Below, in pieces: positions 16,192-24,392 of a stretch of DNA of 64,000 nucleotides. This stretch comes from an uncultured Bacteroidales bacterium (GTDB taxonomy: Bacteria; Bacteroidota; Bacteroidia; Bacteroidales; P3). Each line of letters opens with the position of its first letter. Positions within the stretch are counted from its first letter, which is position 1. The translations under genes were made by a program, and so were the position numbers. The notes below the pieces were generated by a model. It was not told where the DNA came from and searched no databases. It saw nothing but the letters and a program-made list of their open reading frames with translations. The DNA lies in NCBI GenBank assembly GCA_900314925.1, contig OMXC01000006.1:212211-276210 (forward strand), given 5' to 3'.

Positions 16192-17031
16192 TCACTTTTT
16201 TACTTTCACAGACATAAGTCCGCAAACCAAGGCGTCCCACCAGCGGGCGGGAAGAAGGGGATGCAGCACGCTGACGCTGAAGGCGAACCGCCCGAGGCGG
16301 TAGCGTGTGCGCGGACAGCGCGAGGTGGCGGCGCGCACTATGGCGCGGGCTATGATGGAGGGCGAGGACATGTAGGGTCCCGTGTAGCCCCAGCGCATGG
16401 CTTCGGCCTCGCGGTGGGCGGCGGCTTCGTAGGCCGTGCCGCGCGAACACTCGTCGAGGTGGTCGGCGGCGATGATGCCCCAGTCGGTCTTGATGCAGCC
16501 CGGCTCGATGATGGCCACCTTGATGCCGAAGGGCTTGAGCTCCATGCGGAGGGCGTCGCTGAGGGCCTCGACGCTGTACTTGCTGACGTTGTACCACCCA
16601 CCGAAGGGGAACACCGCGCGGCCGGCGATGGAGGCTATGTTGACGATGCGGCCGCTGCGTTGGCTGCGCATGGCGGGGAGCACGAGGCGCGTCATCTCGG
16701 CCAGGCCGAAGACGTTGACCTCCAGCTGGCGGCGCGCGTCGTCGAGGGGCACGCACTCCACGGCGCCGAAGTAGCCGTAGCCGGCGTTGTTGACCAGCAC
16801 GTCGATGCGGCCTTCAGCCTTGAGTATGGCGTCCACGCACTGACGGCGCGAGGCGTCGTCGGTGACGTCGAGGGCCAGCGGCGTGACGCCGTCGGCCACG
16901 AGGGGCTCCATGAGGGCCGTGCGCCGCGCGGCGGCGTAGACCTTGTGGCCCATGCGGGCAAGGCGCTGCGCGGCCTCGTAGCCGATGCCGCTGCTACCGC
17001 CGGTAACGAGTATCACTTTCGTATTGATCAT
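16192..17031 (-). CDS. SDR family NAD(P)-dependent oxidoreductase
   Basis: A 279-residue classical short-chain dehydrogenase/reductase. Coenzyme-binding TGGSSGIG is at residues 10-17, followed by NNAG, catalytic Ser in NIASIAG, and catalytic YxxxK in YNVSKYS. The Arg-rich AAARR after the second strand suggests NADP preference. The substrate cannot be read from sequence. It is the first gene of a likely SDR-mscS-DUF4105 run on the minus strand. Confidence 0.92.
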   Translation of the reverse strand: MINTKVILVTGGSSGIGYEAAQRLARMGHKVYAAARRTALMEPLVADGVTPLALDVTDDASRRQCVDAILKAEGRIDVLVNNAGYGYFGAVECVPLDDARRQLEVNVFGLAEMTRLVLPAMRSQRSGRIVNIASIAGRAVFPFGGWYNVSKYSVEALSDALRMELKPFGIKVAIIEPGCIKTDWGIIAADHLDECSRGTAYEAAAHREAEAMRWGYTGPYMSSPSIIARAIVRAATSRCPRTRYRLGRFAFSVSVLHPLLPARWWDALVCGLMSVKVKK

Positions 17032-17110
17032 AATGTTTAATTAACGCAGGGGGTGTATTTAAATTATACCGGCAGCAAGTTTTTTTTTTACGACAATTGA
17101 ACTTTTTTTG

Positions 17111-17124
17111 TTATCTTTGCAACA
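17111..17124 (+). promoter_or_regulatory. Promoter abutting the start codon (leaderless mRNA)
   Basis: The -7 box TTATCTTTGC ends 3 bases before the ATG at 17124. Transcription should therefore begin at or next to the A of the start codon. The same arrangement occurs at 32746 and 37880 on the minus strand. Confidence 0.7.
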
Positions 17125-17789
17125 TGAAAAAGACGAGAATAACCTCATGCCCAGAACTGATGGAGGCCATTGACGAGATAGGCCTCGTGCCGCTGCTGGA
17201 CAGCGGAATACGCGGCTTCTCGGCCGATGAGCTGGTGGCGCCGGAGTGCCGCTATGTGGTGACCGACGAGGGCTGGGACTGGCCGCTATGGGACTGGAAA
17301 GGGCCAATGGTCACCGAAGGGCATTATGCTTACGGCAAGTTCTTCGGCGGCAAGGCGGGCTTCGTCACCATGGAGTGGTGGCCCGACCTCTGCAACTACC
17401 GGCGCGCCAAATACCCGGAACCCGATGAGGAGAGCATCGAAGGCGCCATCCTGGAGGTGCTGCGCGTCAACGGCAGCATGATTACAAGGGAGCTGCGCAC
17501 GGCCTGCGGCTTCGACGGCCCCAAGATGCGCAGCCGCTTCGACGGCTATGTCACACGCCTGCAGATGGCCTGCCGCGTGGTGACCGAGGACTTCGTATAC
17601 CCTACAGATAAACACGGCAACCGCTACGGCTGGGGCTGGGCGTTGCTGAACACGCCCGAGCGCCTCTTCGGACACGACTCATGCCTGTGCGACCGCTCGC
17701 CGGAAGAGAGCCTCGCACGCCTGACGGCGCACCTGAAAGAGCTCCTCCCCAAAGCCACCGACAAGCAGCTGGCCAAGCTCCTGGGCTAA
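17124..17789 (+). CDS. AlkZ-related protein
   Basis: A 221-residue protein resembling Bacteroidales proteins annotated as AlkZ-related: ECRYVVTDEGWDWPLWDWKGPM, YGKFFGGKAGFVTMEWWPDLCNYRR, and a winged-helix-like part (AILEVLRVNGSMITRELRTACGF). AlkZ proteins are winged-helix DNA glycosylases that unhook crosslinks; whether this shorter relative has activity is unknown. The ATG sits directly behind the promoter, so the mRNA is probably leaderless. The 3' end overlaps the convergent phosphoesterase by 4 bases. Confidence 0.7.
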   Translation: MKKTRITSCPELMEAIDEIGLVPLLDSGIRGFSADELVAPECRYVVTDEGWDWPLWDWKGPMVTEGHYAYGKFFGGKAGFVTMEWWPDLCNYRRAKYPEPDEESIEGAILEVLRVNGSMITRELRTACGFDGPKMRSRFDGYVTRLQMACRVVTEDFVYPTDKHGNRYGWGWALLNTPERLFGHDSCLCDRSPEESLARLTAHLKELLPKATDKQLAKLLG

Positions 17790-18868
17790 GGCACAAGGTT
17801 GATTACAAGATACTCCGACTGTGTCCCTATGCGGTATTTGGCGCCCCAGATGCCGAGGCCGGAGGTGACGCAGACGGTGGTCTCCCCTTTCTGCAACGTG
17901 CCCCACGAGCACTCGTACATTGCGTCGGTGATCCACGACAACGGCCACACCTGCCCGCGGTGGGTGTGACCGCTCACCTGCAGCCCTATGCCCGCGCGCT
18001 CGGCCTTCTCCAGGTGGTAGGGCTGGTGGTCGAGGAGGATGGTGAATGCGCCGGTGTGGAAATGCGCCAAGGCATTGACGCTCCTGCGGTGGCGGTTGGT
18101 GCGGTCGTCGCGGCCGATGACGGCGATGTTGCCGACTTTGGCCACCGAGTCGCGCAGCAGGGTGATGTCGGCGTCGCGGTAGAAGCGTTCCGCCTCGCCG
18201 GGAGTGTAATGGTCGGCGTAGTATTCGTGGTTGCCCAAACAGGCATAGACGGGCATCTGCAGCTTTCGCAGCCCATCGGCCATCTCCTCATGCAGCAACG
18301 GCCGCAGCGAGCGGTCCACGAGGTCACCGGCCATGAGCAGCATGTCGCCGCCCTCGCGGTTGAGCATCGCCACCCAGCGGTCGAGGTCGGCGCGGCGGTT
18401 GTGGTAGCCCAGATGCAGGTCGCTCACGGCCAGCACCTTCACGGGGTGGTCCACCTTGCCTTGGGTGTCGACGGTCAGCTCCACACGCCGCTTGTGCTCA
18501 TAGTTTAGGGAGCCATAGATGAACAGCGCCGCCATCGCCACCAGCAGCACGCCGCAGGTCCACCAGTTGTCGCGCAGCCAGGCCGTTGGCAGCACATGCA
18601 CCAGCCGCAGCAGGTCGGCCAGCAGGAACGCCATGAAGAGGTACAGGAGTATTATCAAGCCTTTGTTGCCGACATTATAGACAGCCACCGAGAGCCCGTA
18701 AGGCAGACGGTCGAGGTAGCGCGTCAGCGACAGCACAGCCATAGCCACGCAGGCGGCCTCAACGCCCACCAGCGTCCACCGCAGCCACAGCACCGGAGGC
18801 AGCATCCACAGATGCCACCCCACATAGCCCGACAAGGCAATGATAACGAACAGAATAGCAAACATCAT
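17786..18868 (-). CDS. Membrane-anchored metallophosphoesterase (YkuE/YaeI-like)
   Basis: A 360-residue protein with about four N-terminal transmembrane helices, then a calcineurin-like phosphoesterase domain (about 140-360). Metal-binding motifs are in order: VSDLHLGYH, MAGDLVDR, LGNHEYY, and VSGHTHRGQVWP. Relatives hydrolyse phosphodiesters, for example UDP-diacylglucosamine or other envelope lipids; the substrate here is unknown. Its start overlaps the end of the DUF454 gene by 4 bases, so the two are probably one operon. Confidence 0.92.
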   Translation of the reverse strand: MMFAILFVIIALSGYVGWHLWMLPPVLWLRWTLVGVEAACVAMAVLSLTRYLDRLPYGLSVAVYNVGNKGLIILLYLFMAFLLADLLRLVHVLPTAWLRDNWWTCGVLLVAMAALFIYGSLNYEHKRRVELTVDTQGKVDHPVKVLAVSDLHLGYHNRRADLDRWVAMLNREGGDMLLMAGDLVDRSLRPLLHEEMADGLRKLQMPVYACLGNHEYYADHYTPGEAERFYRDADITLLRDSVAKVGNIAVIGRDDRTNRHRRSVNALAHFHTGAFTILLDHQPYHLEKAERAGIGLQVSGHTHRGQVWPLSWITDAMYECSWGTLQKGETTVCVTSGLGIWGAKYRIGTQSEYLVINLVP

Positions 18869-19149
18869 ATATCGTCGTTTTTAGCGTTAGGAACAAAGAA
18901 CACCACCGTCAGCGCACCCACGGCGCCGGCTTTCTGCGTGGCCGTCATGCCGCCGCGACGCTGGTAGCCACGTATATACTTGCCCAGCCACGACTGCAGC
19001 AGCCATTGCTGCAGCCTCGGCGACGAGCGGTAGAACAGCCATGACGCCAGCAGCAGGAACGGCGTCGTCGGCAACCCCGGCACCACCACTCCCAGCGCCC
19101 CCAGCCCCACGGCCAGCAGACCTAATACTATATATATGTATCGTTTCAT
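18865..19149 (-). CDS. YbaN family protein (DUF454), short C-terminus
   Basis: A 94-residue protein with the DUF454 pattern: MKRYIYIVLGLLAVGLGALG, LPTTPFLLLASWLFYRSSPRLQQWLL and YIRGYQRRGG. Three or so membrane helices are expected; the role is unknown. The family is usually about 115-130 residues, and this copy ends early (VFFVPNAKNDDI) right at the phosphoesterase start, so its last helix may be truncated. The ATG at 19149 is preferred because upstream residues in the same frame lie in the promoter/RNA-leader region. A TATCTTTGC -7 box lies about 25 bases upstream on the minus strand. Confidence 0.8.
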   Translation of the reverse strand: MKRYIYIVLGLLAVGLGALGVVVPGLPTTPFLLLASWLFYRSSPRLQQWLLQSWLGKYIRGYQRRGGMTATQKAGAVGALTVVFFVPNAKNDDI

Positions 19150-19216
19150 CCTCACAACGTCTGTCCCAAAGGCGCTGCAAAGATACACCTTTTCCCGGAC
19201 ATGCGGGAATATTTTT

Positions 19217-19487
19217 TTTGCCGTATGAAATATTCTTCGTACTTTTGCACTTGCTTTCGAGAGCGAAAGCTGTAAGCAAGAAAAGCATTGCAATATTGTC
19301 CTTACGTTAAATATCGCCAATTTTTAGAAGGAGGACGGAGCAATTGTGCTTTCGCTTGAGTGTGTATGCTATAACCATAGCATATCGTCAGGCGTGAAGT
19401 TTGTTCCATATCCCGTTCCTTCAAGGTGTTTGGCGATACCTAACGTAGACGGACATGAGTACATAACCTCATGCCTTTTCTTTTTGT
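19217..19487 (+). promoter_or_regulatory. Structured RNA leader L1 with promoter and terminator hairpin
   Basis: The promoter has TTTGCCG, then TACTTTTGC at 19240-19248. The RNA begins with hairpin GCTTTCG-AGAG-CGAAAGC (19253-19270). A long closing helix pairs 19298-19320 (GTCC, TACGTTA, TATCGCCAA) with 19430-19454. Inside it, GAAGGA..ACGG (19327-19338) pairs with 19413-19422, and there is a hairpin at 19366-19383. A CATGAG/CTCATG hairpin (19454-19473) plus a T-run ends it. Bases 19348-19357 could instead pair with 19262-19270. L2 at 20405 is homologous with compensatory changes. It precedes the lipoprotein at 19538. Confidence 0.85.
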
Positions 19488-19537
19488 TATATATCAACGT
19501 TCCGTTGGAGGGTCGGAGAACAAAAACTTATTGCAAC

Positions 19538-19996
19538 ATGAAGAAAAACGTATTATTTGGCGCCGCTGTCGCATTACTGTTTGCTTTCGGCGCATGCACC
19601 AAAGACGCCCCCGCCCCCGACAACGGCGGCACCACCTCTGGCGGCGGCACAGATCCCCAACCCCAACAAAAACACAACGTGGAATTGGTGTATGGTACAG
19701 ACGCGGATACAGAATGGCAAAATATTTCATTGGATACAATTCGTAAATATTACGCCGACCGATATGTTGATACAATATTTATGGTTCCAGAAATGTATAA
19801 TCAATACTCAACGTCTTCAACAAATCAATTAAAATATATAATTCCCAAATTACGCGAACGTCATAACATAAATCCAGATAAAATTTTTGGCAAAGGCGAA
19901 TTACAATTATGGAATCAATCTGTATTAAACAATCCCGAAATAGTTCGTTTCTTTGCAGACACATTGAAATACAACGTCACATATGATGTATATTAA
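19538..19996 (+). CDS. Hypothetical lipoprotein
   Basis: A 152-residue protein. The signal MKKNVLFGAAVALLFAFGACTK has lipobox FGAC. A Pro/Gly linker (DAPAPDNGGTTSGGGTDPQP) joins it to a domain rich in Tyr, Asn and Ile (TIRKYYADRYVDTIFMVPEMYNQY) that I do not recognise. The linker is GC-rich but the domain is distinctly AT-rich, which suggests an acquired cargo domain behind a resident signal. The start follows RNA leader L1; upstream in-frame residues belong to the leader. Confidence 0.75.
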   Translation: MKKNVLFGAAVALLFAFGACTKDAPAPDNGGTTSGGGTDPQPQQKHNVELVYGTDADTEWQNISLDTIRKYYADRYVDTIFMVPEMYNQYSTSSTNQLKYIIPKLRERHNINPDKIFGKGELQLWNQSVLNNPEIVRFFADTLKYNVTYDVY

Positions 19997-20085
19997 AAAT
20001 CCAAATAAAATATACAAGGCTTACGCAAGTGTTTGACTGAACCATAAACACCCAATCAGGCCTGTCAGCCCACTCAAAACCCCAT

Positions 20086-20177
20086 ATTTCGACGACAGTA
20101 TTACGATACTTCGACGATACTTCAACGATGTACATCGTCGAAATATCGTTGAAGTATCGTTGAAGTATCGTTGAAAT
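20086..20177. repeat. 92-nt inverted array of 11-bp units (copy 2)
   Basis: Four units near ACTTCAACGAT, a centre GTAC, and four units near ATCGTTGAAGT, again 44+4+44 nt. It is in the 19997-20404 gap, after the lipoprotein gene. Confidence 0.9.
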
Positions 20178-20285
20178 GCCGATTAAAGGGCTTGTTGACT
20201 GTGGGTTGTGAGGATGCCGTTTTGCATGGATGGGTGAGCTAAGCCCATAGGTACATAAACGACTATCATACAAGCAATAAAACAA

Positions 20286-20386
20286 AGCAGGCCGCCACGT
20301 TACCATAGCGGCCTGCTGCTTATGTACTTATCTATTTCATGCTTGCGGGATAGAAGTCGAAGGCGACCTTCTACCCCTCTCTTTTT
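20286..20386 (-). pseudogene. Decayed duplicate of the DUF1015 gene 3' end and terminator
   Basis: A hairpin AGCAGGCCGC/GCGGCCTGCT (20286-20317) closely matches the terminator of the DUF1015 gene at 24661. Next to it, minus-strand codons read KVAFDFYPASMK then stop, against KVAFALYPVSMKQ inside DUF1015 (near 24840-24875). An in-frame stop precedes the fragment, so nothing here is functional as protein. It looks like a rearranged remnant joining an internal coding piece to the terminator. Confidence 0.65.
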
Positions 20387-20404
20387 TCAGCATTGGCGAA
20401 AAAT

Positions 20405-20680
20405 ATTTTTCCGTATGAAATAAAAATCGTATCTTTGCACTTGCTTTCGAGAGCGAAAGCTGTAAGCAAGAAAAGCATTGCGATACTGTCCTGTTATTGA
20501 AATACGCCAAGTTTCGTGAAGGAGGACGGAGCATTTATGCTTTCGCTTGATTGTGTATGCTATATCTTTTTAGCATATCTTCAGGCGTGAGATATGTTCC
20601 TTAGACCCCGTTCCTTCAAAGGTGATTGGCGTTACCTCAATAACAACGGACATGAGCACATAACCTCATGCCTTTTTTTT
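20405..20680 (+). promoter_or_regulatory. Structured RNA leader L2, homologue of L1
   Basis: The promoter -7 box TATCTTTGC is at 20430-20438. The RNA shares the first hairpin exactly with L1 and keeps the same fold. The closing helix is changed on both sides: GTTATTG (20493-20499) pairs with CAATAAC (20638-20644), where L1 has TACGTTA/TAACGTA; TACGCCAA (20503-20510) pairs with a TTGGCGT segment; GTCC pairs with GGAC (20648-20651). A CATGAG/CTCATG hairpin with eight Ts follows. It precedes the fibronectin-repeat gene at 20754. Confidence 0.85.
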
Positions 20681-20753
20681 GAACTTAATCATCTCTTCCG
20701 CCGGAGGTGGCGAGAAACAGCAGTTGCGCCCGACACACACAAGGGTCTGTATT

Positions 20754-23558
20754 ATGAAAAGAATTGTCCTGCTCTCAATCATCTTGATGCACACGGCAGT
20801 GTCTTTTGGACAGTTGACTGCGCCTTCGCTCAACAGTCCCAACGACAATATCACCGGAGCCTACACGCGGCAATACATGTCGTGGGGCCGCATCTCCGCC
20901 GCCACCGGCTATACCCTGCAGGTTGACACCGCCGCCACCTTCGACTCGCCGCTGCTATACTCGGTGGAGCACACCAACACCTCGTCGAGCACGCAAGGTC
21001 GTCATGTCAACGACTTGCGCTACGGCACACAGTATTACTGGCGTGTGCGGGCATACAATGCCACCGACACATCTGCATGGTCGGTGGTGCGGACCTTGAC
21101 TACAACCGGCAAGGTGTTCCTGAACTACTCCAACACTCCGGCCGACAGCCTCACGGGAGCCTATACACGGCAGTTCTTCTGTTGGAACAACTCGCGTGGC
21201 TCGATAGGCTACATACTGGAGCTCGACACGGTGGCCGACTTCTCGTCGCCGCACAAGCGCACCTTCAACAAGACCACAGCAGCCGACAATACAGACAACT
21301 ACTTTTACTATGCCGTCAACGATATGCGCTACGGCACACGTTATTACTGGCGTGTTTGCGCACACAACAATGCTGATACTTCGGATTGGTCGGATACCCG
21401 TACTCTGCTGACTACCGACAAGGTGTTTTTCACAAACCTTTCGCCATCCGACAGCCTCACGGGTGCCTATACAAGGCAGTACTTCTACTGGAGCAACTCA
21501 CGAGGCTCGATAGGCTACATACTGGAGCTCGACACTGTGGCCGATTTCTCGTCGCCCCACAAGCGCACATTTAATAAGACCACTGCAGCCGACAATACGG
21601 ACGATGCCCACTACTATGCCGTCAACGATATGCGCTACGGCACGCGCTACTACTGGCGTGTTCGTGCTCGCAACGGCGTGGATACCTCGGGCTGGTCGGA
21701 CACGCGTACGCTGCTGACTACCGACAAGGCGTTTTTCACAAATCTTTCGCCGTCAGACAGCCTCACGGGAGCCTATACAAGGCAGTACTTCTACTGGCGC
21801 AACTCACGCGGCTCAATAGGCTACATCCTGGAGCTTGATACGGTAGCCGACTTCTCGTCGCCCCACAAGCGCACCTTCAACAAGACCACTGCTGCCGACA
21901 ACACGAACGATGCCTTCTCCTATGCCGTCGACGATATGCGCTACGGCACACGCTACTACTGGCGCGTCCGTGCCCGCAACAGCGTGGATACATCCGGCTT
22001 GTCTGACACGCGCACGCTGACAACCACCTACAGTGCATCTCTCAACTCGCCTGCCGACAACTCCATAGGCCGGGCTGTCAGTGACCTGTATCTGTACTGG
22101 AACAATTCACGTGGATCAACGAAATACATAATACAGATTGACACTTCGGCCACTTTCAGCTCATCGCTGTTGCAGACCCTGAGCAAGACTACCGCTGCCG
22201 ACAATACAGACAGCTACTTCTACAAGATAGTCGACGGGCTCCGCTACGGTACCACATACTGCTGGCGTGTATGTGCAATCAACAATGCCGACACCTCGGA
22301 GTGGTCTGCCGTATGGCGTTTCACCACTACCTATAATATCACCACTGGTCCGGCGTTGACGATGCCGGTAAACGACTCGACCGGACTGACTTATAACAAT
22401 ATAACACTCGTGTGGCAACCCATGGACAACGTGCAAGGCTATCGCTACGAGGTGAGTACCAGCAGTACTTTCGAAACGCTCGTAGCCGCGGGCAACACCT
22501 CGCTGACCTTCTCGGTGGTGACCACGGCATTGCCGTCGACCTCCTATTACTGGCGGGTGCAGGGCTATAACGCCCAAGGTAACACAGCATGGTCGCCGGT
22601 GTGGCACTTCACCACCGACGACGTGACGCTGACAGCTCCAGAGCTCGCCACACCTGCCAACGGAAGCAGTCAGCCTGTGAATGTGGATTTGGCCTGGCAC
22701 CCAGTCTTTGGCGCACTGACATACGATTTGCAGTTGTCGTTCGACAACAACTTCACCGGTGCCCTGAGCAGTTTCAACACTGCTGATACGCACTACACTG
22801 TCAACGGATTGCCTCAGAATATGACTTTCTATTGGCGAGCACGCAGTAACAACGGCAATACACAGAGCGAATGGTCGGAGGTCCGCAGTTTCGTTACTAA
22901 CGGTTGCCAACCGGTGAGCGACACCTTGTACCATGAGATGTGTGAGGGGCAAGGCTATGATTTCTTTGGAACATCCTATACGGCTACAGGTAACTATAGC
23001 CATATGTTGACAACAGCTGCAGGATGCGACAGCACGGTGGTGCTGGCATTGACGGTATATCCAAGAGGTATGGACGGCTCGGTAACAGACACTGCCTGCG
23101 ATAGCTACACGTGGAACGAACTCACTTTCACCCAAAGCGGCAACTATCCATTCTACACCACCACGGTGCACGGTTGCGACAGCATGACTATATTATATCT
23201 TACAATATATAATTCTGTTACGGAAAACATCTATGACATAGCCACTGGAGTTTATGAATGGAATGGAGACCATTATTCAGCCTCCGGCGACTACACTCAA
23301 CACTTTTCTACCGTACATGGCTGCGACTCAACAGTGGTATTGCACTTAACCGTCACCGTCGGCTTAACCGATGTTGCGGCCGACAACATCCATATCTTCG
23401 TTCACGGTAACAACATCATAACCGAAGGCATCAAAGAGGAGTCGGTGAGAGTATTTGATATGGTGGGCCGCCCCGTAAGCAATCACAACCTGCCCAACGG
23501 AGTCTACATGGTTAAGGTTGGCACGCTGCCCGCCCGCAAGGTGGTGGTGATAAGGTAA
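20754..23558 (+). CDS. Large surface protein with fibronectin-III-like repeats and T9SS sorting domain
   Basis: A 934-residue secreted protein with signal MKRIVLLSIILMHTAVSFGQ. About seven repeats of roughly 95 residues follow, each ending like YYWRVRAYN..DTS.WS..RTLTT. Repeats 2, 3 and 4 (about 21130-22020) are almost identical, implying recent duplication. Three shorter modules with GCDST/GCDSM follow, then a C-terminal segment (ESVRVFDMVGRPVSNHNLPNGVYMVKV..RKVVVIR) typical of type IX cargo. The protein is likely exported and anchored on the cell surface, perhaps for adhesion. It is preceded by RNA leader L2 and followed by a clear terminator. Confidence 0.88.
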   Translation: MKRIVLLSIILMHTAVSFGQLTAPSLNSPNDNITGAYTRQYMSWGRISAATGYTLQVDTAATFDSPLLYSVEHTNTSSSTQGRHVNDLRYGTQYYWRVRAYNATDTSAWSVVRTLTTTGKVFLNYSNTPADSLTGAYTRQFFCWNNSRGSIGYILELDTVADFSSPHKRTFNKTTAADNTDNYFYYAVNDMRYGTRYYWRVCAHNNADTSDWSDTRTLLTTDKVFFTNLSPSDSLTGAYTRQYFYWSNSRGSIGYILELDTVADFSSPHKRTFNKTTAADNTDDAHYYAVNDMRYGTRYYWRVRARNGVDTSGWSDTRTLLTTDKAFFTNLSPSDSLTGAYTRQYFYWRNSRGSIGYILELDTVADFSSPHKRTFNKTTAADNTNDAFSYAVDDMRYGTRYYWRVRARNSVDTSGLSDTRTLTTTYSASLNSPADNSIGRAVSDLYLYWNNSRGSTKYIIQIDTSATFSSSLLQTLSKTTAADNTDSYFYKIVDGLRYGTTYCWRVCAINNADTSEWSAVWRFTTTYNITTGPALTMPVNDSTGLTYNNITLVWQPMDNVQGYRYEVSTSSTFETLVAAGNTSLTFSVVTTALPSTSYYWRVQGYNAQGNTAWSPVWHFTTDDVTLTAPELATPANGSSQPVNVDLAWHPVFGALTYDLQLSFDNNFTGALSSFNTADTHYTVNGLPQNMTFYWRARSNNGNTQSEWSEVRSFVTNGCQPVSDTLYHEMCEGQGYDFFGTSYTATGNYSHMLTTAAGCDSTVVLALTVYPRGMDGSVTDTACDSYTWNELTFTQSGNYPFYTTTVHGCDSMTILYLTIYNSVTENIYDIATGVYEWNGDHYSASGDYTQHFSTVHGCDSTVVLHLTVTVGLTDVAADNIHIFVHGNNIITEGIKEESVRVFDMVGRPVSNHNLPNGVYMVKVGTLPARKVVVIR

Positions 23559-23583
23559 CACCTATACCCTCTACCATATGATA

Positions 23584-23611
23584 AGCCATGCACACATGTG
23601 CATGGTTTTTC
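23584..23611 (+). terminator. Terminator of the fibronectin-repeat gene
   Basis: Hairpin CCATGCACA/TGTGCATGG with a 2-nt loop followed by five Ts. Confidence 0.9.
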
Positions 23612-23614
23612 ATT

Positions 23615-23669
23615 GGTATGGGTACATTATAGGAACACTATCGGAACCATAGCGTTACCATATACCGAG
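23615..23669. repeat. 11-bp-period array (five units)
   Basis: Five consecutive 11-mers: GGTATGGGTAC, ATTATAGGAAC, ACTATCGGAAC, CATAGCGTTAC, CATATACCGAG. Two CAAAAGGGGAGCAA copies follow immediately (about 23671-23705). Confidence 0.75.
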
Positions 23670-23709
23670 GCAAAAGGGGAGCAATAGATGTACAAAAGGG
23701 GAGCAAAAC

Positions 23710-23925
23710 CTATAGAGCATTTTTTAGCTCTTTCTCAAGACTGTCGTAAAGATAAGCTGGACTTTGAAAATAGAGGCCGGTCTTCGTATTGTTCAGCGCA
23801 GCGTAAGTCTTGGATTTGTATACAATATCCATGGCCTCACGCATCGTCATTGAACGCTCTTCCATTAGACGAGCTATCATTTCGCGCGTCAACGTCTCTA
23901 TCATGAATGTTTCTTTCCCGCTCAT
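23710..23925 (-). CDS. DUF3791-like small protein (distal member of module)
   Basis: A 71-residue helical protein: MIETLTREMIARLMEERSMTMREAMDIVYKSKTYAAL followed by YFQSPAYLYDSLEKELKN. It resembles the DUF3791 family found next to DUF3990 proteins. Its start overlaps the DUF3990 stop by 4 bases. A role as an antitoxin or partner is inferred only from this repeated gene association. Confidence 0.7.
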   Translation of the reverse strand: MSGKETFMIETLTREMIARLMEERSMTMREAMDIVYKSKTYAALNNTKTGLYFQSPAYLYDSLEKELKNAL

Positions 23926-24392
23926 GATCTTTGCAATGATTGAATAGCCATATCCGTAGCAAACATATACTGGATGGTCACGGTATGGTATTTGATTTCT
24001 TCAAGGAACTGCTCTTCTGTTATGATCCCCTCTTCTACTCGGCGTATCTGGTAGCCAATCACATCGTCGGCAATTGGTCCAATTACAATATCGTAGTTGT
24101 GAACCTGTGTTCGTGTGCGGTTCTTGCGGTTCATCAACACAAAACGAGCCCACTCCATAGTATAACTGTCAAACTGGAGTACCTTCAATGCTTGTAGTGC
24201 ATTGTCGTCAATGGTGTATTCATACACACGGGCTTCGCCGACGCCATATTGTTCAAACTTGCGTTCGGCCTGTCGTTGTGCCACCTGTTTGTCGGGAGTA
24301 AGATAAAATCCGATACCAAAGTCTTTGTCGACTCGACTTTCTTTGAGGTCTATTCGCAGTATTTCTGCATTGGTTCCATGATAGAGTTTCAT
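23922..24392 (-). CDS. DUF3990 domain protein, probable ADP-ribosyltransferase-like toxin
   Basis: A 156-residue protein beginning MKLYHGTNAEILRIDL, followed by DFGIGFYLTPDKQVAQRQAE. The YHGT and G-x-GFYLT pattern matches DUF3990 and resembles the NAD-binding part of ADP-ribosyltransferase folds. A C-terminal IVIGPIADD and EEGIITEEQFLEEI segment is also family-like. It sits between two DUF3791-type genes with 4-base overlaps on both sides, a layout suggesting a toxin flanked by partners. Enzymatic activity is inferred from fold resemblance. Confidence 0.78.
   Translation of the reverse strand: MKLYHGTNAEILRIDLKESRVDKDFGIGFYLTPDKQVAQRQAERKFEQYGVGEARVYEYTIDDNALQALKVLQFDSYTMEWARFVLMNRKNRTRTQVHNYDIVIGPIADDVIGYQIRRVEEGIITEEQFLEEIKYHTVTIQYMFATDMAIQSLQRS

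Noticed and set aside
19217..20680. L1/L2 as retron or diversity-generating retroelement RNA
   Set aside because: No reverse transcriptase in the window; the fibronectin gene lacks a variable/template repeat pair with A-specific changes.
23671..23705. Two CAAAAGGGGAGCAA copies as attachment sites
   Set aside because: Only about 22 bp apart with no inserted element between them or recombinase nearby.
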